NCBI GenBank assembly: GCA_022826515.1
Contig: JAJDUT010000112.1
Location: 1 to 64,000, forward strand
From: Candidatus Latescibacterota bacterium
Lineage (GTDB): Bacteria > Latescibacterota > UBA2968 > UBA8231
DNA length: 64,000 bases
Direction of reading: 5' to 3'
This document shows positions 16,901-25,073 of the stretch, one piece after another. Numbering within the stretch: position 1 is the stretch's first letter; each line of letters opens with the position of its first letter. The notes below the pieces were generated by a model. It was given only the letters and a program-made list of their open reading frames with translations. It was not told where the DNA came from and did no database searches. The position numbers and the translations under genes are program-made.

Positions 16901-17418
16901 CTGCTGCGCAACACCCAATCGCTGGCCCCGGGCGAGACCGAGCTTTTGGAGCGATGATCTTCTCCCGACAGCAGGACCATCGCACCTCGTGCTCCCGTGC
17001 CGCTGAGGTTGGCCAACCACACCTCGTCGGGGATCCACATCGTGCCGTGCGCCTTGCCATACCAAAAGGCATCTATGTCCCCACTCGCCGCAAATTGGCT
17101 ACCCAAGATGGCGGAAGCCGCGGTTTTTTCGTTGATGCCGAACTGATGCACCGTGCGCCCCAGCTCGTTGAGCATTTCGAGTTGGGCGACGATCTTCAGG
17201 TCCAGCCCGCCCAGCGGCGACCCTTCATAGCCGGTGAAATAGGTCTGGTTGATGTGGCCGGAGGCTTGATCGCGCTCCTGTTTTTCGCGCACGAGGCGCA
17301 CAATCGCCTCCATGCCCGTGAGAAAAACCCGGCCGTCGCGCTGTAGAAATTTGTCCTGAATGTCCAGCTTCATAAGAAACTCTTGAGCTACGCCCTCCCG
17401 ATAGCTCTTGTCCGTCAT
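13954..17418 (-). CDS. Indolepyruvate ferredoxin oxidoreductase, fused subunits
   Basis: A 1154-residue 2-oxoacid:ferredoxin oxidoreductase of the fused type found in aerobic bacteria. Order: pyrimidine-binding and transketolase-like domains, a TPP-binding domain with MSCGGCPYNT, then around residues 610-665 a cysteine cluster CEGCGDC...C and CAQDGLCIDGEC that should hold an iron-sulfur centre, and the C-terminal gamma domain beginning FAMGRGGTGVVTISHL. It decarboxylates aryl or branched 2-oxo acids to acyl-CoA. The gene stands alone between a toxin-antitoxin pair and a divergent small gene. Substrate is inferred from family only. Confidence 0.9.
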   Translation of the reverse strand: MTDKSYREGVAQEFLMKLDIQDKFLQRDGRVFLTGMEAIVRLVREKQERDQASGHINQTYFTGYEGSPLGGLDLKIVAQLEMLNELGRTVHQFGINEKTAASAILGSQFAASGDIDAFWYGKAHGTMWIPDEVWLANLSGTGARGAMVLLSGEDHRSKSSVSPGASDWVLRSSMVPIFYPASIEDVIRLGLHAVALSRHAGVVTSLKLATPVCDGASTVDLAGVRPDIALPERPFAKRFNQIVMATGALPMQQQLVEEKWPLVEAYVRANDLNRIVDADAGGGVGIVAVGKSYADVRQALSYLGLRVPVLHLEMSYPLDYEIVRAFARGLRHIYVVEEPGPFVEEGVKAALWGMDVEAVYGQWDEDGQPLIPAHGEVDPEELALKLGPRLGAAPERLAELRRVLDRTYPAVPRVTPMSCGGCPYNTFRDLREKPGGAIGCSSIRAIEAYDSGVLYIPTMGAGGSIYSGWAPFNGNQHIYQYLGDGSYFHSGRGAIQSCVQGEVNITFLLLFNGAVALTGGQTPGGQRPVSDVVQELLGLGVVKVGIVSEDAARYRHLDGERIEVFGLERHAEALEQFKEIAGTTVIILDKECATEKGRRRRRQGLTPDEYVVIDEDICEGCGDCYAQSEGCAALYSVATEFGDKTQVRQAQCAQDGLCIDGECPSFAVVKPAKGTRLRRRRPDPLDELPEPPECPLERPYSIFAMGRGGTGVVTISHLIAYAAMMEGKYVYLSNNTGLAQKGGPVEAPMVISAAEQPVFNRLFPGEVDLYLGFDLLRASEPDNLKYAAPERTRAFVSTAEIANAEMNRNPRMQPFPEAAQLRALIDCCTSKDNIYLDTYWLAERLFSDTIFANMLLLGAAYQAGVLPLQAASIEQAIVLNAQAVENNIQAFRWGRLAVADPARVERALGTQQVSADQMLAEVKERLAHDAAARALLDEGLAALADLNAEGQKELGVRLAELCAYQDVAYAQRYLGFVRQVWEVDRGLLQGLKFTRAVMRGLYKLMAYKDEYEVARLATRNGSEERMRALFDGEVKIVRQLHPPTMRRLLKGKIGFGKGLRPALVLLSRLKGLRGTAFDIFGRTEARRLERELIGWYCGLIEEVLPVLAEENYGLAVEIAELPDGIRGYEHVKEASAAQAKQRAERLLAEFRSLE

Positions 17419-17489
17419 CCTATATTATATATAATAGATAACGCGCCGCAGACACACGCCACCCTTTAATCCACAACGTAGAGTTTAAA

Positions 17490-17777
17490 ATGGCCGAAAC
17501 GATTGACGAACTCACCATCCAGTACGAGGAAGACGGCAAGGTCTTGCGCAAAGAAGTGGCCAAGGAAGTGCTCAGCAAGGGGGCTTGGGCGACGATCATG
17601 TACCTCTACCAAGACCTCGACCGCAAAACCGGCGAGTACGGCCCGAGCAAAATATCCATTCGCCGCTACCAGAAGCGCGATGGCACCTTTTTGCAGCGCA
17701 GCAAGTTCGAGGTGTCAAGTGCTGCGCAGGCACGCGCGATCTGCGACAAGATACAGGACTGGTTCCCTACAGAATAA
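17490..17777 (+). CDS. Conserved small protein of unknown function
   Basis: A 95-residue soluble protein with SKGAWATIMYLYQDLD, YGPSKISIRRYQKRDG and a C-terminal helix (AQARAICDKIQDWF). This arrangement is widespread in bacteria as an uncharacterised family, and I cannot give it a function. It is divergent from the indolepyruvate oxidoreductase and convergent with the molybdoenzyme gene, so neighbourhood does not help. No strong ribosome-binding site is seen before its ATG. Confidence 0.7.
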   Translation: MAETIDELTIQYEEDGKVLRKEVAKEVLSKGAWATIMYLYQDLDRKTGEYGPSKISIRRYQKRDGTFLQRSKFEVSSAAQARAICDKIQDWFPTE

Positions 17778-17786
17778 ACGCGCTGC

Positions 17787-18953
17787 TTACCCTGCTCTGC
17801 TAGCAACCTTCACCTTCACGCGGTGCCAGCCCGTGCGGCCATCGTACAAATCGGCTCCAGCGTCGGTCCGCGGCTGGGAGTCCCCCTCGCTATCCGTTGC
17901 CCACGCGACGATTTCGTATTCGCCCGACGCGGGCAATGCCCATTCGTAGGCCCACGTGACCCAAATGTTGGGCAAGCGCTGGGTGGTAATCTGCGCCTCG
18001 TGCCAAGCTCGCCCGCCATTGGTGCTAACCCGCACCGATTCGACCGTGCGCTCGCCAGCCATGGCGATCCCGTGGATGATAAACGGGCTGCCTTCGACCC
18101 CGCGCAGGGTTTGCAACACCACTGAAACGCCGCCGTTGGCCGGGTCTTTTACATCGTCCCACACCGACAGGGGCGCGTCAATCCGCGAGTTCACGGTCGC
18201 CACGGCCTCGTCCGACCACTTGAAGGGCTTGTTCTCGGGCTTGCTTTCCCAGTAGCCGAGATACTCTTCGTCGATCAGCTCGATGCGGGTGATCCACTTG
18301 GGCATCTTCTGGCCGTAGTGCCCAGGATTTATCAAGCGCAGGGGAAACCCGTGCTTGGACGGCAGCGGCTCGCCATTCATTTCCCAGGCGAGGATCACCT
18401 CGTCGCGCAGCGCGCGCTCCAGTGGAATCGACGTGGTATAGCCATCGGAGCTGTCGCTGTAAAACTTGACCCGGATCGCCTCGCTCCTGATCCCGGCCAT
18501 GTCGAGCACGTTGGACAGCGGCGTACCACCCCACTCGGCATTGCCCACCAATGGCCCGCCAATCCAGTTGCCAATGCACTGCATGGTCAAGACCTGTCGC
18601 TGCATGGGCAGCGCAGTAATATCCTCGTACGTCAAGCCCGCCAGAGGCTGGTCCACCAACCCGTCCACCGCCAAGCGCCAACTATTGGCCGCGATCTTCG
18701 GGTCGTAGTTGGTCCCTTTGATCGACTGGAGATAGTGCCGCTCATTGGAAGTAATCGGCGGCAGCGGTAGCATGTCTGCCATCTCTTCCACGGACATCTC
18801 TTCCATGTCCATGTCCATCACGTCCATGTCCGGCCCGGTGGGCATGCTCTTGAAGCGCACCTCGTTGCCGTCGCAACCCCAAGTGGGGAGGATCGCGGTA
18901 GCGATAGCCGCCCCGCTCGACTTGAGAAACTGACGTCTAGTTGATCTGTTCAT
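17787..18953 (-). CDS. Tat-exported sulfite-oxidase-family molybdopterin enzyme
   Basis: A 388-residue oxidoreductase. The N-terminus STRRQFLKSSG is a twin-arginine signal, ending near a Cys (TWGC) that could also be lipidated. The molybdopterin domain contains the presumed Mo-ligand Cys126 within LTMQCIGNWIGG, followed by the C-terminal dimerisation domain with SVRVSTNGGRAWHEA. The unusual Met/Asp-rich linker at residues 36-62 (PDMDVMDMDMEEM) is not part of the fold. Sulfite or another small oxyanion or sulfoxide is oxidised or reduced in the periplasm in such enzymes; no cytochrome partner is adjacent. A beta-barrel gene lies directly upstream with a 10-bp gap. AAGGAG precedes the ATG. Confidence 0.87.
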   Translation of the reverse strand: MNRSTRRQFLKSSGAAIATAILPTWGCDGNEVRFKSMPTGPDMDVMDMDMEEMSVEEMADMLPLPPITSNERHYLQSIKGTNYDPKIAANSWRLAVDGLVDQPLAGLTYEDITALPMQRQVLTMQCIGNWIGGPLVGNAEWGGTPLSNVLDMAGIRSEAIRVKFYSDSSDGYTTSIPLERALRDEVILAWEMNGEPLPSKHGFPLRLINPGHYGQKMPKWITRIELIDEEYLGYWESKPENKPFKWSDEAVATVNSRIDAPLSVWDDVKDPANGGVSVVLQTLRGVEGSPFIIHGIAMAGERTVESVRVSTNGGRAWHEAQITTQRLPNIWVTWAYEWALPASGEYEIVAWATDSEGDSQPRTDAGADLYDGRTGWHRVKVKVASRAG

Positions 18954-18963
18954 GACAACTCCT

Positions 18964-19776
18964 TTAGCGAATGAGGGCCAACCCTAAGCCCAACGACGAT
19001 CCGGCCCCGATGTTCTCGCCCTTAAAAACCGACTTCCACAACAAGTCAATCCACAGCGGGCCAGCCACTTGCACAGCCACATTGCCACCTACTTCGGTGA
19101 AATCCCCCTCTGAAACCTGCACTACTCCGACCACTCCCCCCTCCGAGTCCGCCGCGAGCGTGTACACACTGGCGACAAAGCCCTTGGCGAACAGCCACGG
19201 ACGCGGCGTAGCCCCTAGCTCGACAAAATAGGACACTTGGTTGGAAAACGGGCCACCGCGTAGCTTGTACCCTACCTCGCCACCCGCGTAGAGCGGTAGC
19301 GGATAGAGCGACAACCCCGCCAAGAGTCGCGCTCCCTGTTCGGAATAACCAGTCCCAAGAGCCGGGTCGTAATCTCGGTCGTACCCGCTGGGGAACGCGA
19401 CATCGACCTGCGGCGATAGCACCAATCTGCCCTCGGTAAGTTGGTACTTCGCGCCGAGATGCACGTCGCCCAGCCCCCAAGTGATGCGCTCGACGAGGCT
19501 ATCCTCAGACACCAGCCGCCCCGCGCCGACCTGCCCGGTCAGCGTCAATCGCTCGAGCAACCCGTACTCGCCGTAGGCGAGGACCTGGCGGGCGCGGAAT
19601 TGGTTGTCGTCCATGCCCATGCTGGCGCGTTGGCCCATGTCGTTAAATACCTCACTGGTCGAGTAGTGTATCCCCGAGAGCTTGGCGTAGTAGCCTCCCT
19701 TGGGCTGACTCCAAGCTCCGGCCCAGCCATCGCCGGCCCAACACAGGGCCAGCAAGCCCATTGCTAACCAACGCAT
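18964..19776 (-). CDS. Predicted outer-membrane beta-barrel protein
   Basis: A 270-residue protein with signal peptide (MRWLAMGLLALCWAGDGWAGAW), then alternating amphipathic strands with glycine and aromatic residues (GGYYAKLSG, LGDVHLGAKYQL, YAGGEVGYKL) and a hydrophobic C-terminal strand. This resembles uncharacterised barrel proteins of about 250 residues. The start overlaps the end of the glycosyltransferase gene by 13 bases, and the molybdoenzyme gene follows closely, so it may be the link between two functional groups on one transcript. No specific substrate can be proposed. Confidence 0.6.
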   Translation of the reverse strand: MRWLAMGLLALCWAGDGWAGAWSQPKGGYYAKLSGIHYSTSEVFNDMGQRASMGMDDNQFRARQVLAYGEYGLLERLTLTGQVGAGRLVSEDSLVERITWGLGDVHLGAKYQLTEGRLVLSPQVDVAFPSGYDRDYDPALGTGYSEQGARLLAGLSLYPLPLYAGGEVGYKLRGGPFSNQVSYFVELGATPRPWLFAKGFVASVYTLAADSEGGVVGVVQVSEGDFTEVGGNVAVQVAGPLWIDLLWKSVFKGENIGAGSSLGLGLALIR

Positions 19777-20924
19777 TTCTCGATCCCTTTCCGCGGTACA
19801 ATCCGCTCGTAGAGTGCTAGCAGCTTCTCGCCCTCGGCCTCCCAGTTAAAATGCTCTTCTGCGGCTCGCCGTGCCTGCGTCCCCTTGGCCTGGGCTGCCA
19901 CTGGGTCGTCGAGCAAGCCCCCGATGGCGCGCGCATGGGCGACCGGGTCGCTCGGGTCTGCGAGCAAACCCCAATCCGCGACCGCGAGAAATCTGCGAAT
20001 AGAAGGTAAATCACTGGCGACTACGGGCAAACCGCAGGCGAGGTACTCAAAGAGCTTGGTCGGCACGAAAGAGGCCAAATTCTTGGGCGAGATCTGTCCC
20101 GGCACCAAGCCGATCTGGCATGCGGCAATCGCCGCCCCCAATTCGTCGTATGGCACGCGCTTTTCACTGTAGTGGATCTGCTCTTCTAGCCCCCACTCGC
20201 GCCGGAGGGCCTCGAACCGCTCCCGCAACTCCTGCGAGTGAAACGCCCCGACGCTCAGGAGGCGGACCTGCGGATGGGTCTTGGCCAGTTCGCGCATGAT
20301 TTCGAGCAAGAACAGCCCGCCCCGGTCTTCGGATAGCGAGCCAATGTGGACCAAGGCGCAAGGCCCTAACTCGCTGCAGTCGGGGGAATACCACTCCAAG
20401 CGCGGGTAATTCTTCACCACCGCAAAGGGACGCTTGGCAAAGCGGTCGCCTTGCTCCTCGACCACTCCAACCACGGCGGTGACAAAATAGCGCGCGAGCA
20501 AGCGTTCCCCCCAATCGACCAACCGCGCAAGGGGCCGCCGCAGCCGCTCGGGCACCCACGGCCGCACCATGGCCACCAGTGGAAAGTGCTCGTGGACGTC
20601 GTAGATGACCCGGCGACCGCAGAGCTTTAGCACCGCGCCCACCGGCAACAGCTCGGGATCGTGGAAGTGAAAACAAGCGGCGTTCGCACCTAGCCCGACG
20701 CGCAGCAAGCGCCACAGATTCAAAATCCGCTGGCCGACCCCTCGCGCCACTGGCACGGTCTGCACGCGCACTCCTGCTCGCTCTCCACACCACTCCTCCG
20801 GCCCTGGCCCCACCACCGTCACAGCGTATCCGGCCCGCGCCAAGGTCTGCGCCTGCTTGTAGAAAATCCGCGCGTCAAACGGACTGTGGACATTCGTCAG
20901 GTGGTACACCTCAGGCGCAGCCAA
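19764..20924 (-). CDS. Glycosyltransferase, GT4-like
   Basis: About 386 residues with the GT-B fold. The N-terminus reads VYHLTNVHSPFDARIFYKQ, the C-terminal domain has GLVPGQISPKN and the donor-site E in PTKLFEYLACGLPVVA. The frame is open to 21062, but a TTG at 20924 follows GGGAGG at ideal spacing and overlaps the WbqC-like gene by 14 bases; a GTG at 20909 is a second option. It is the last sugar gene of a coupled cassette with aminotransferase, PIG-L deacetylase and WbqC-like genes, so it probably adds a sugar to a surface or secreted glycan. Confidence 0.82.
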   Translation of the reverse strand: MAAPEVYHLTNVHSPFDARIFYKQAQTLARAGYAVTVVGPGPEEWCGERAGVRVQTVPVARGVGQRILNLWRLLRVGLGANAACFHFHDPELLPVGAVLKLCGRRVIYDVHEHFPLVAMVRPWVPERLRRPLARLVDWGERLLARYFVTAVVGVVEEQGDRFAKRPFAVVKNYPRLEWYSPDCSELGPCALVHIGSLSEDRGGLFLLEIMRELAKTHPQVRLLSVGAFHSQELRERFEALRREWGLEEQIHYSEKRVPYDELGAAIAACQIGLVPGQISPKNLASFVPTKLFEYLACGLPVVASDLPSIRRFLAVADWGLLADPSDPVAHARAIGGLLDDPVAAQAKGTQARRAAEEHFNWEAEGEKLLALYERIVPRKGIEKCVG

Positions 20925-21606
20925 AGAGTACCTCCCGGCTTTGCGGGCCGCAATTGAAAAGCAAATCCAACACCGACATCTCAGCGACAAAACCCGCGTG
21001 ACACTGGGGGTACTCCGGGTGTTCAAACTCGGTAAAGCGACATTCAAGGCCGGCCGCGACAAATGCCTCAGCGTCCAAATACGTCTTCGAGGCCCCCTCC
21101 CCCGTCAGATACACCTGACAGCCGCACGCCTGGGTCATATCCACCAAGCGCAACGTCCGCTCGTCCCGTAGGTCCATCTGCGAGCTAAAGCGAACTTCGA
21201 CCTCCAAGTCCAAGAGCTGCAACAGGTGGCGCAACAGGGCCACGTTTAAGTCGAGTAACTGAGTCCACTCTCCGGCGTATAAGTCCTCTATCGCCGGGGC
21301 ATACGCATCGAAAAAGGGCGCGTGGCCGTAGTGCCAGCGCAGGGCTTGGCAGTGTTTGCGCCGCCAATCGCCGTCAGGCGGGATCTGCACATCGCATATC
21401 CGCTGCTGGCCTCGGCCCCGCGTCAGCACCGGCACGGTCAGCCATTGCCAGCCATCGGCCGTGCGAATGCGGTTGCGGTTGGTCAAGCTACCACGGCTGT
21501 ATTGCACATCGTCGGCCAAGACCCACACGTCGGCTTGCCCCACCTTGTGAAACAAGCCCAGCCAAGGCAGGAAGTTGGGCTGGTGCGCCGCCAGCACCCG
21601 GCTCAT
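20911..21606 (-). CDS. WbqC-like protein
   Basis: About 231 residues with the family motif AHQPNFLPWLGLFHK at the N-terminus, RNRIRTADGWQWLTVPV, and a C-terminal segment with YPQCHAGFVAEMSVLDLLFNCG. WbqC-like proteins occur in O-antigen and exopolysaccharide clusters and are thought to act as transferases or ligases in amino-sugar modification; the exact reaction is unsettled. The start at 21606 uses a TGATG overlap with the PIG-L gene. The His in HQPNF and conserved Cys residues are present. Confidence 0.85.
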   Translation of the reverse strand: MSRVLAAHQPNFLPWLGLFHKVGQADVWVLADDVQYSRGSLTNRNRIRTADGWQWLTVPVLTRGRGQQRICDVQIPPDGDWRRKHCQALRWHYGHAPFFDAYAPAIEDLYAGEWTQLLDLNVALLRHLLQLLDLEVEVRFSSQMDLRDERTLRLVDMTQACGCQVYLTGEGASKTYLDAEAFVAAGLECRFTEFEHPEYPQCHAGFVAEMSVLDLLFNCGPQSREVLFGCA

Positions 21607-22238
21607 CAGCGCACCCACCTGAGCACGTCAAATGCCTCGGCGTACTCCACCATAATCTGCCCACCCCTAGTCCGCGCCCAGCTCCATATAAACTCCTCTT
21701 GGGTGTACGGACGATGCTGTTGCGACTGATAGCAGCGCAGCGCGGCAATTTTGGTCTGAACGTGCTCGCGAGTGAGCACGCAAAAATGTCGATAGTCAAA
21801 ACTCAAGTTGTTCCACGGCAACTCATAGCCGAGCACGGTGACCGTCTTAAAGGCGCGCAGGCCCTCAATGTGAACAGTCTGGTGATCTTGGTGCAGGTCT
21901 TGAGCGCTGGGCAAGAACACGGTCGCTGGATCGATTTCTCTTTTCATCCTCACCAACTCTTCGAGGATTTCTTGGCGCATATGGGGCAGGTGACGCACTT
22001 TGTACTTATAGACCAGCAGGTTCGCCGCAGGGATCCCCAGCACCTTCGTGCCCTGTCGCACCTCCTTCTCCAAAATGTCGGGCGGAAAGGGCGGCGGCAC
22101 TGACTCGGCAGCCGTGGAAAAGGCCGCGTAGTACACCTCGCGCCCCTCCTCCACCATGCGGCTGATCGTCCCTCCGCAGCCGAGCTCGCCGTCGTCCGTG
22201 TGCGGTGCGAGCACCAAGACCCGGTTATTTGTCGCCAC
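21606..22238 (-). CDS. PIG-L family deacetylase
   Basis: About 210 residues. The active-site motif APHTDDGELGCGG carries the metal-binding His and two Asp, and the second metal ligand region reads DLHQDHQTVH. Such enzymes remove acetyl groups from N-acetylglucosamine-type sugars or small sugar conjugates. The frame opens at 22280, but a GTG at 22238 preceded by AGGAG with six-base spacing is far better and overlaps the aminotransferase gene by 14 bases. It is positioned to deacetylate an amino-sugar product made in the same cassette. Confidence 0.87.
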   Translation of the reverse strand: MATNNRVLVLAPHTDDGELGCGGTISRMVEEGREVYYAAFSTAAESVPPPFPPDILEKEVRQGTKVLGIPAANLLVYKYKVRHLPHMRQEILEELVRMKREIDPATVFLPSAQDLHQDHQTVHIEGLRAFKTVTVLGYELPWNNLSFDYRHFCVLTREHVQTKIAALRCYQSQQHRPYTQEEFIWSWARTRGGQIMVEYAEAFDVLRWVR

Positions 22239-23391
22239 GACAATCTCCTTCTGCCTCTGCCAATATCTCCGCCAAGCCACAGCACACCATTTCCACGGCC
22301 TCGTCGCTCAAGCCCGGAAACATCGGCAGGCTCACCACCTGCCCTAGCACTTCCTCGGCAACGGGAAAATCCCCAAGGCCATAGCCTAACTCCCGCTGGT
22401 AAAACGGCGTCAGGTGGCACGGCGGCCAGTACACGCTGCCCGCTTCAATACCCCAGCGCTCGCGCAACTGGGCGACCACCCATTCGCGTCTTTTCCCGGC
22501 GGGTAAGCGCACGGGAAACTTGTAATACGCGTGTAATTGACCCGCGAATTCCGGTAAGAGCACATCACCGCACCCAAAGCGCGTGAGCGCGTCCCGGTAG
22601 TGGGTGGCAAGGCGGTTGCGCTCGGCCGTGTGCTCACCCAACCGCGCCAATTGACGCAGACCGAGGGCCGCGCTCAGTTCGGGCAAGCGGTAGTTGTTGC
22701 CCAAGCGCTCCAACGAGCGCCCCTTTGCACTGACCCCATGCGTGCGGAAACTCCGCGCAAAGTCGGCCAAATCGCAGTCGTTGGTACTCAACATGCCCCC
22801 CTCGCCCGTCGTCAGCGGCTTGGTCGGAAAAAAGGAAAAAGCCGCGGCATCGCCCAAACTCCCGGCTGGCTGGCCGTCGGCTTTAGCGCCGTGGGCGTGG
22901 GCTGCGTCTTCGAGCAGCAACAACCCACGCGCGCGGCAAAACGAGCGAATATCCTCGATGTCGGGCGCAATTAGACCGGCGATGTGGACCACAACTACGG
23001 CCCGCGTCTTTTCCCCGACCTGCGCCTCGATCTGCGGCAGGCCACTCGACAGGGTCTGCGGGTCAATGTCGCAGAGGACGGGCCGTCCTCCGGCCAACAG
23101 CGCGGCGTTGGACGAGGCAATGAACGTATTCGTCGGCACTACCACTTCCCGCCCTTCGACCCTCCAATAGCGCAAGGCCACCTCTAACGGCGCGGTCCCC
23201 GAGCTCATACCCACGGCGTATTCCACGCCCACACACGCGGCAAACTCCTGCTCAAACCGCTCCAAGTAAGGCCCCATCGTCAGACGTCCGCTGCGGAGGA
23301 TATGGGCAAAATCTTCGAGCAGCGCGGCTACGTCCTCCTCGGAGATACTGGGCCTTGTTTGGGGCACTTTAGACGGCATGGTCGCGCCCAT
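22225..23391 (-). CDS. DegT/DnrJ/EryC1/StrS aminotransferase
   Basis: A 388-residue PLP enzyme of the sugar aminotransferase family. Seen: SSGTAPLEVAL near residue 63, LLEDAAHAHGA with the cofactor-contacting Asp, and the Schiff-base Lys in FSFFPTKPLTTGEGG near residue 188. These enzymes convert 3- or 4-keto nucleotide sugars to amino sugars. It is the first gene of the minus-strand glycan cassette. The following PIG-L, WbqC-like and glycosyltransferase genes overlap in sequence, suggesting one tightly coupled unit making a modified amino-sugar glycan. An ATG at 23379 is an alternative start. Confidence 0.92.
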   Translation of the reverse strand: MGATMPSKVPQTRPSISEEDVAALLEDFAHILRSGRLTMGPYLERFEQEFAACVGVEYAVGMSSGTAPLEVALRYWRVEGREVVVPTNTFIASSNAALLAGGRPVLCDIDPQTLSSGLPQIEAQVGEKTRAVVVVHIAGLIAPDIEDIRSFCRARGLLLLEDAAHAHGAKADGQPAGSLGDAAAFSFFPTKPLTTGEGGMLSTNDCDLADFARSFRTHGVSAKGRSLERLGNNYRLPELSAALGLRQLARLGEHTAERNRLATHYRDALTRFGCGDVLLPEFAGQLHAYYKFPVRLPAGKRREWVVAQLRERWGIEAGSVYWPPCHLTPFYQRELGYGLGDFPVAEEVLGQVVSLPMFPGLSDEAVEMVCCGLAEILAEAEGDCRGDK

Positions 23392-23584
23392 CTTCCTGGC
23401 CTAGCGCACTTCCGACAAAACCGGCGGATCTCAGTACCAATACCTTCACTGCAAAAACTCCTTAATCAATTGAATGCACTGCAACATACACAAATACACA
23501 AAGAGGCGCGTTTCCAGCAAGAGAGCGCACCCCACGGCCCTTTCTTACTTTGACAAACAGGACCTCGCGTTTAACTTTTGGAAC

Positions 23585-24721
23585 ATGAACCCAACGACTC
23601 GGAATCCCACCCGCTCAGTTCAAATCGGCCGCACGACCATTGGCGGTGATCACCCCATTGCCGTGCAAAGCATGGCCGCTACCCGCACCCAAGACACAGA
23701 GGCCACTATCCGCCAACTCCGGCTCTTAGCTGAGGCCGGAGCAGACGTCATCCGCGTAGCCGTAGATAGCAAAAAAGACGTGGAAGCCCTCGCCCAAATC
23801 GCGCCGACCGTTGACGTGCCGCTATCCGTGGATCTGCAAGAAAACTACCGCTTAGTGCGCAGCGTGGCCCCTCACGTGGAGAAAATACGCTACAACCCCG
23901 GGCACCTCTACCACCACGAAAAGAACAAGCCAGTCGCCGACAAGGTCGCCTTTATTGCCGACGAGGCCGCCAAGCACGATTGCGCCCTGCGCGTGGGCGT
24001 CAACTGCGGCTCGGTCGATCCGGCCCAAGCCGAGCGCTTTCCGGCTGACGACTCCATCTCGCCCATGATCGCCTCGGCCTTAGAGCACTGCGAATTGCTT
24101 GACGGCTTGGGCTTTACGCGCTACTGCGTCTCGCTCAAGGACTCCGATCCCGCCAAGGTCATTGCCGCCAACACCCGCTTTGCCCAACAGCGGCCCGATG
24201 TGCCGCTGCACCTCGGCGTCACCGAGGCCGGGATGCCCCCCGAAGGCGTGATCAAGACCCGCATTGCCTTTGAACAGCTCATCAGCGCCGGCATTGGCGA
24301 CACTATTCGCGTCTCCCTGACCTTGCCGTTTGACGACAAGGGCGAAGAGGTCAAAGTAGGGCGGCAGATCCTCGACGACATCTACTCGGGCCGCTTCCGC
24401 TCAGTCCCCAAGTTGCTCCCAGCCGGGCTGAACATCATCTCCTGCCCCTCCTGCTCGCGGGTGGAAAACGAAGCCTTCATCGACCTAGCGCACCAAGTGC
24501 GCGAACTGACCGAGTACGCCCGCGATCACCAGATCACCATCGCCGTCATGGGCTGCCGGGTCAACGGCCCAGGCGAGACCGACGACGCCGACTTAGGACT
24601 GTGGTGCGCCCCCAACTTCGTCAACCTCAAGCGCGGCCCTCAACTCATCGGCCAGTTCCCGTACGACGAGGTCCTCGACGTACTCAAAGAGCAAGTTGAT
24701 GAGCTAATTGACGCTGGCTAG
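23585..24721 (+). CDS. ispG: 4-Hydroxy-3-methylbut-2-enyl diphosphate synthase (flavodoxin-type)
   Basis: About 378 residues. The N-terminus from the ATG at 23585 ([27 protein letters not shown]) and C-terminal CPSCSR plus GCRVNGPGE give the TIM barrel and the [4Fe-4S] ligands of IspG/GcpE. It reduces the cyclic diphosphate MEcPP in the non-mevalonate isoprenoid pathway. The open frame starts at 23474, but the first 37 codons are unlike IspG and were left out. It is a single gene here, with a DUF2442 gene behind it. Confidence 0.96.
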   Translation: MNPTTRNPTRSVQIGRTTIGGDHPIAVQSMAATRTQDTEATIRQLRLLAEAGADVIRVAVDSKKDVEALAQIAPTVDVPLSVDLQENYRLVRSVAPHVEKIRYNPGHLYHHEKNKPVADKVAFIADEAAKHDCALRVGVNCGSVDPAQAERFPADDSISPMIASALEHCELLDGLGFTRYCVSLKDSDPAKVIAANTRFAQQRPDVPLHLGVTEAGMPPEGVIKTRIAFEQLISAGIGDTIRVSLTLPFDDKGEEVKVGRQILDDIYSGRFRSVPKLLPAGLNIISCPSCSRVENEAFIDLAHQVRELTEYARDHQITIAVMGCRVNGPGETDDADLGLWCAPNFVNLKRGPQLIGQFPYDEVLDVLKEQVDELIDAG

Positions 24722-24744
24722 GCCCTTAGTAGGAAATATCAAAA

Positions 24745-25014
24745 GTGCCGGAAGCTGAGCGCGTGGAAATTACCGACGATACCCTAATGGCGGATCTTTC
24801 CGACGGGCGGACCATCTCCGTTCCATTGGCTTGGTATCCTAGGCTAGTGCATGCAACGCCCGCAGAAAGACGCAACTGGCGGCTTATCGGTGTAGGCCAA
24901 GGAATCCACTGGCCCGACCTAGACGAGGATATCAGCGTGGAGGGCTTGCTAGCGGGTAGGCCTTCCGGTGAGAGCCAAGGGTCTTTGAAGCGGTGGTTAG
25001 AAGCTCGAAAATAA
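24745..25014 (+). CDS. DUF2442 domain protein
   Basis: An 89-residue protein matching the DUF2442 pattern: LSDGRTISVPLAWYPRL, ATPAERRNW, GIHWPDLDEDISVEGLLAG. The function is unknown; such genes often lie beside DUF4160 genes in toxin-antitoxin-like pairs, but no DUF4160 gene is present here, so it is alone. The start is GTG without a clear ribosome-binding site; an ATG 14 codons in would remove the first strand. Confidence 0.85.
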   Translation: MPEAERVEITDDTLMADLSDGRTISVPLAWYPRLVHATPAERRNWRLIGVGQGIHWPDLDEDISVEGLLAGRPSGESQGSLKRWLEARK

Positions 25015-25073
25015 GATACTCGCTGCCGTCCCTTAGACCGTAAACCCAATTACACCCACAGATTAGGAACCCC

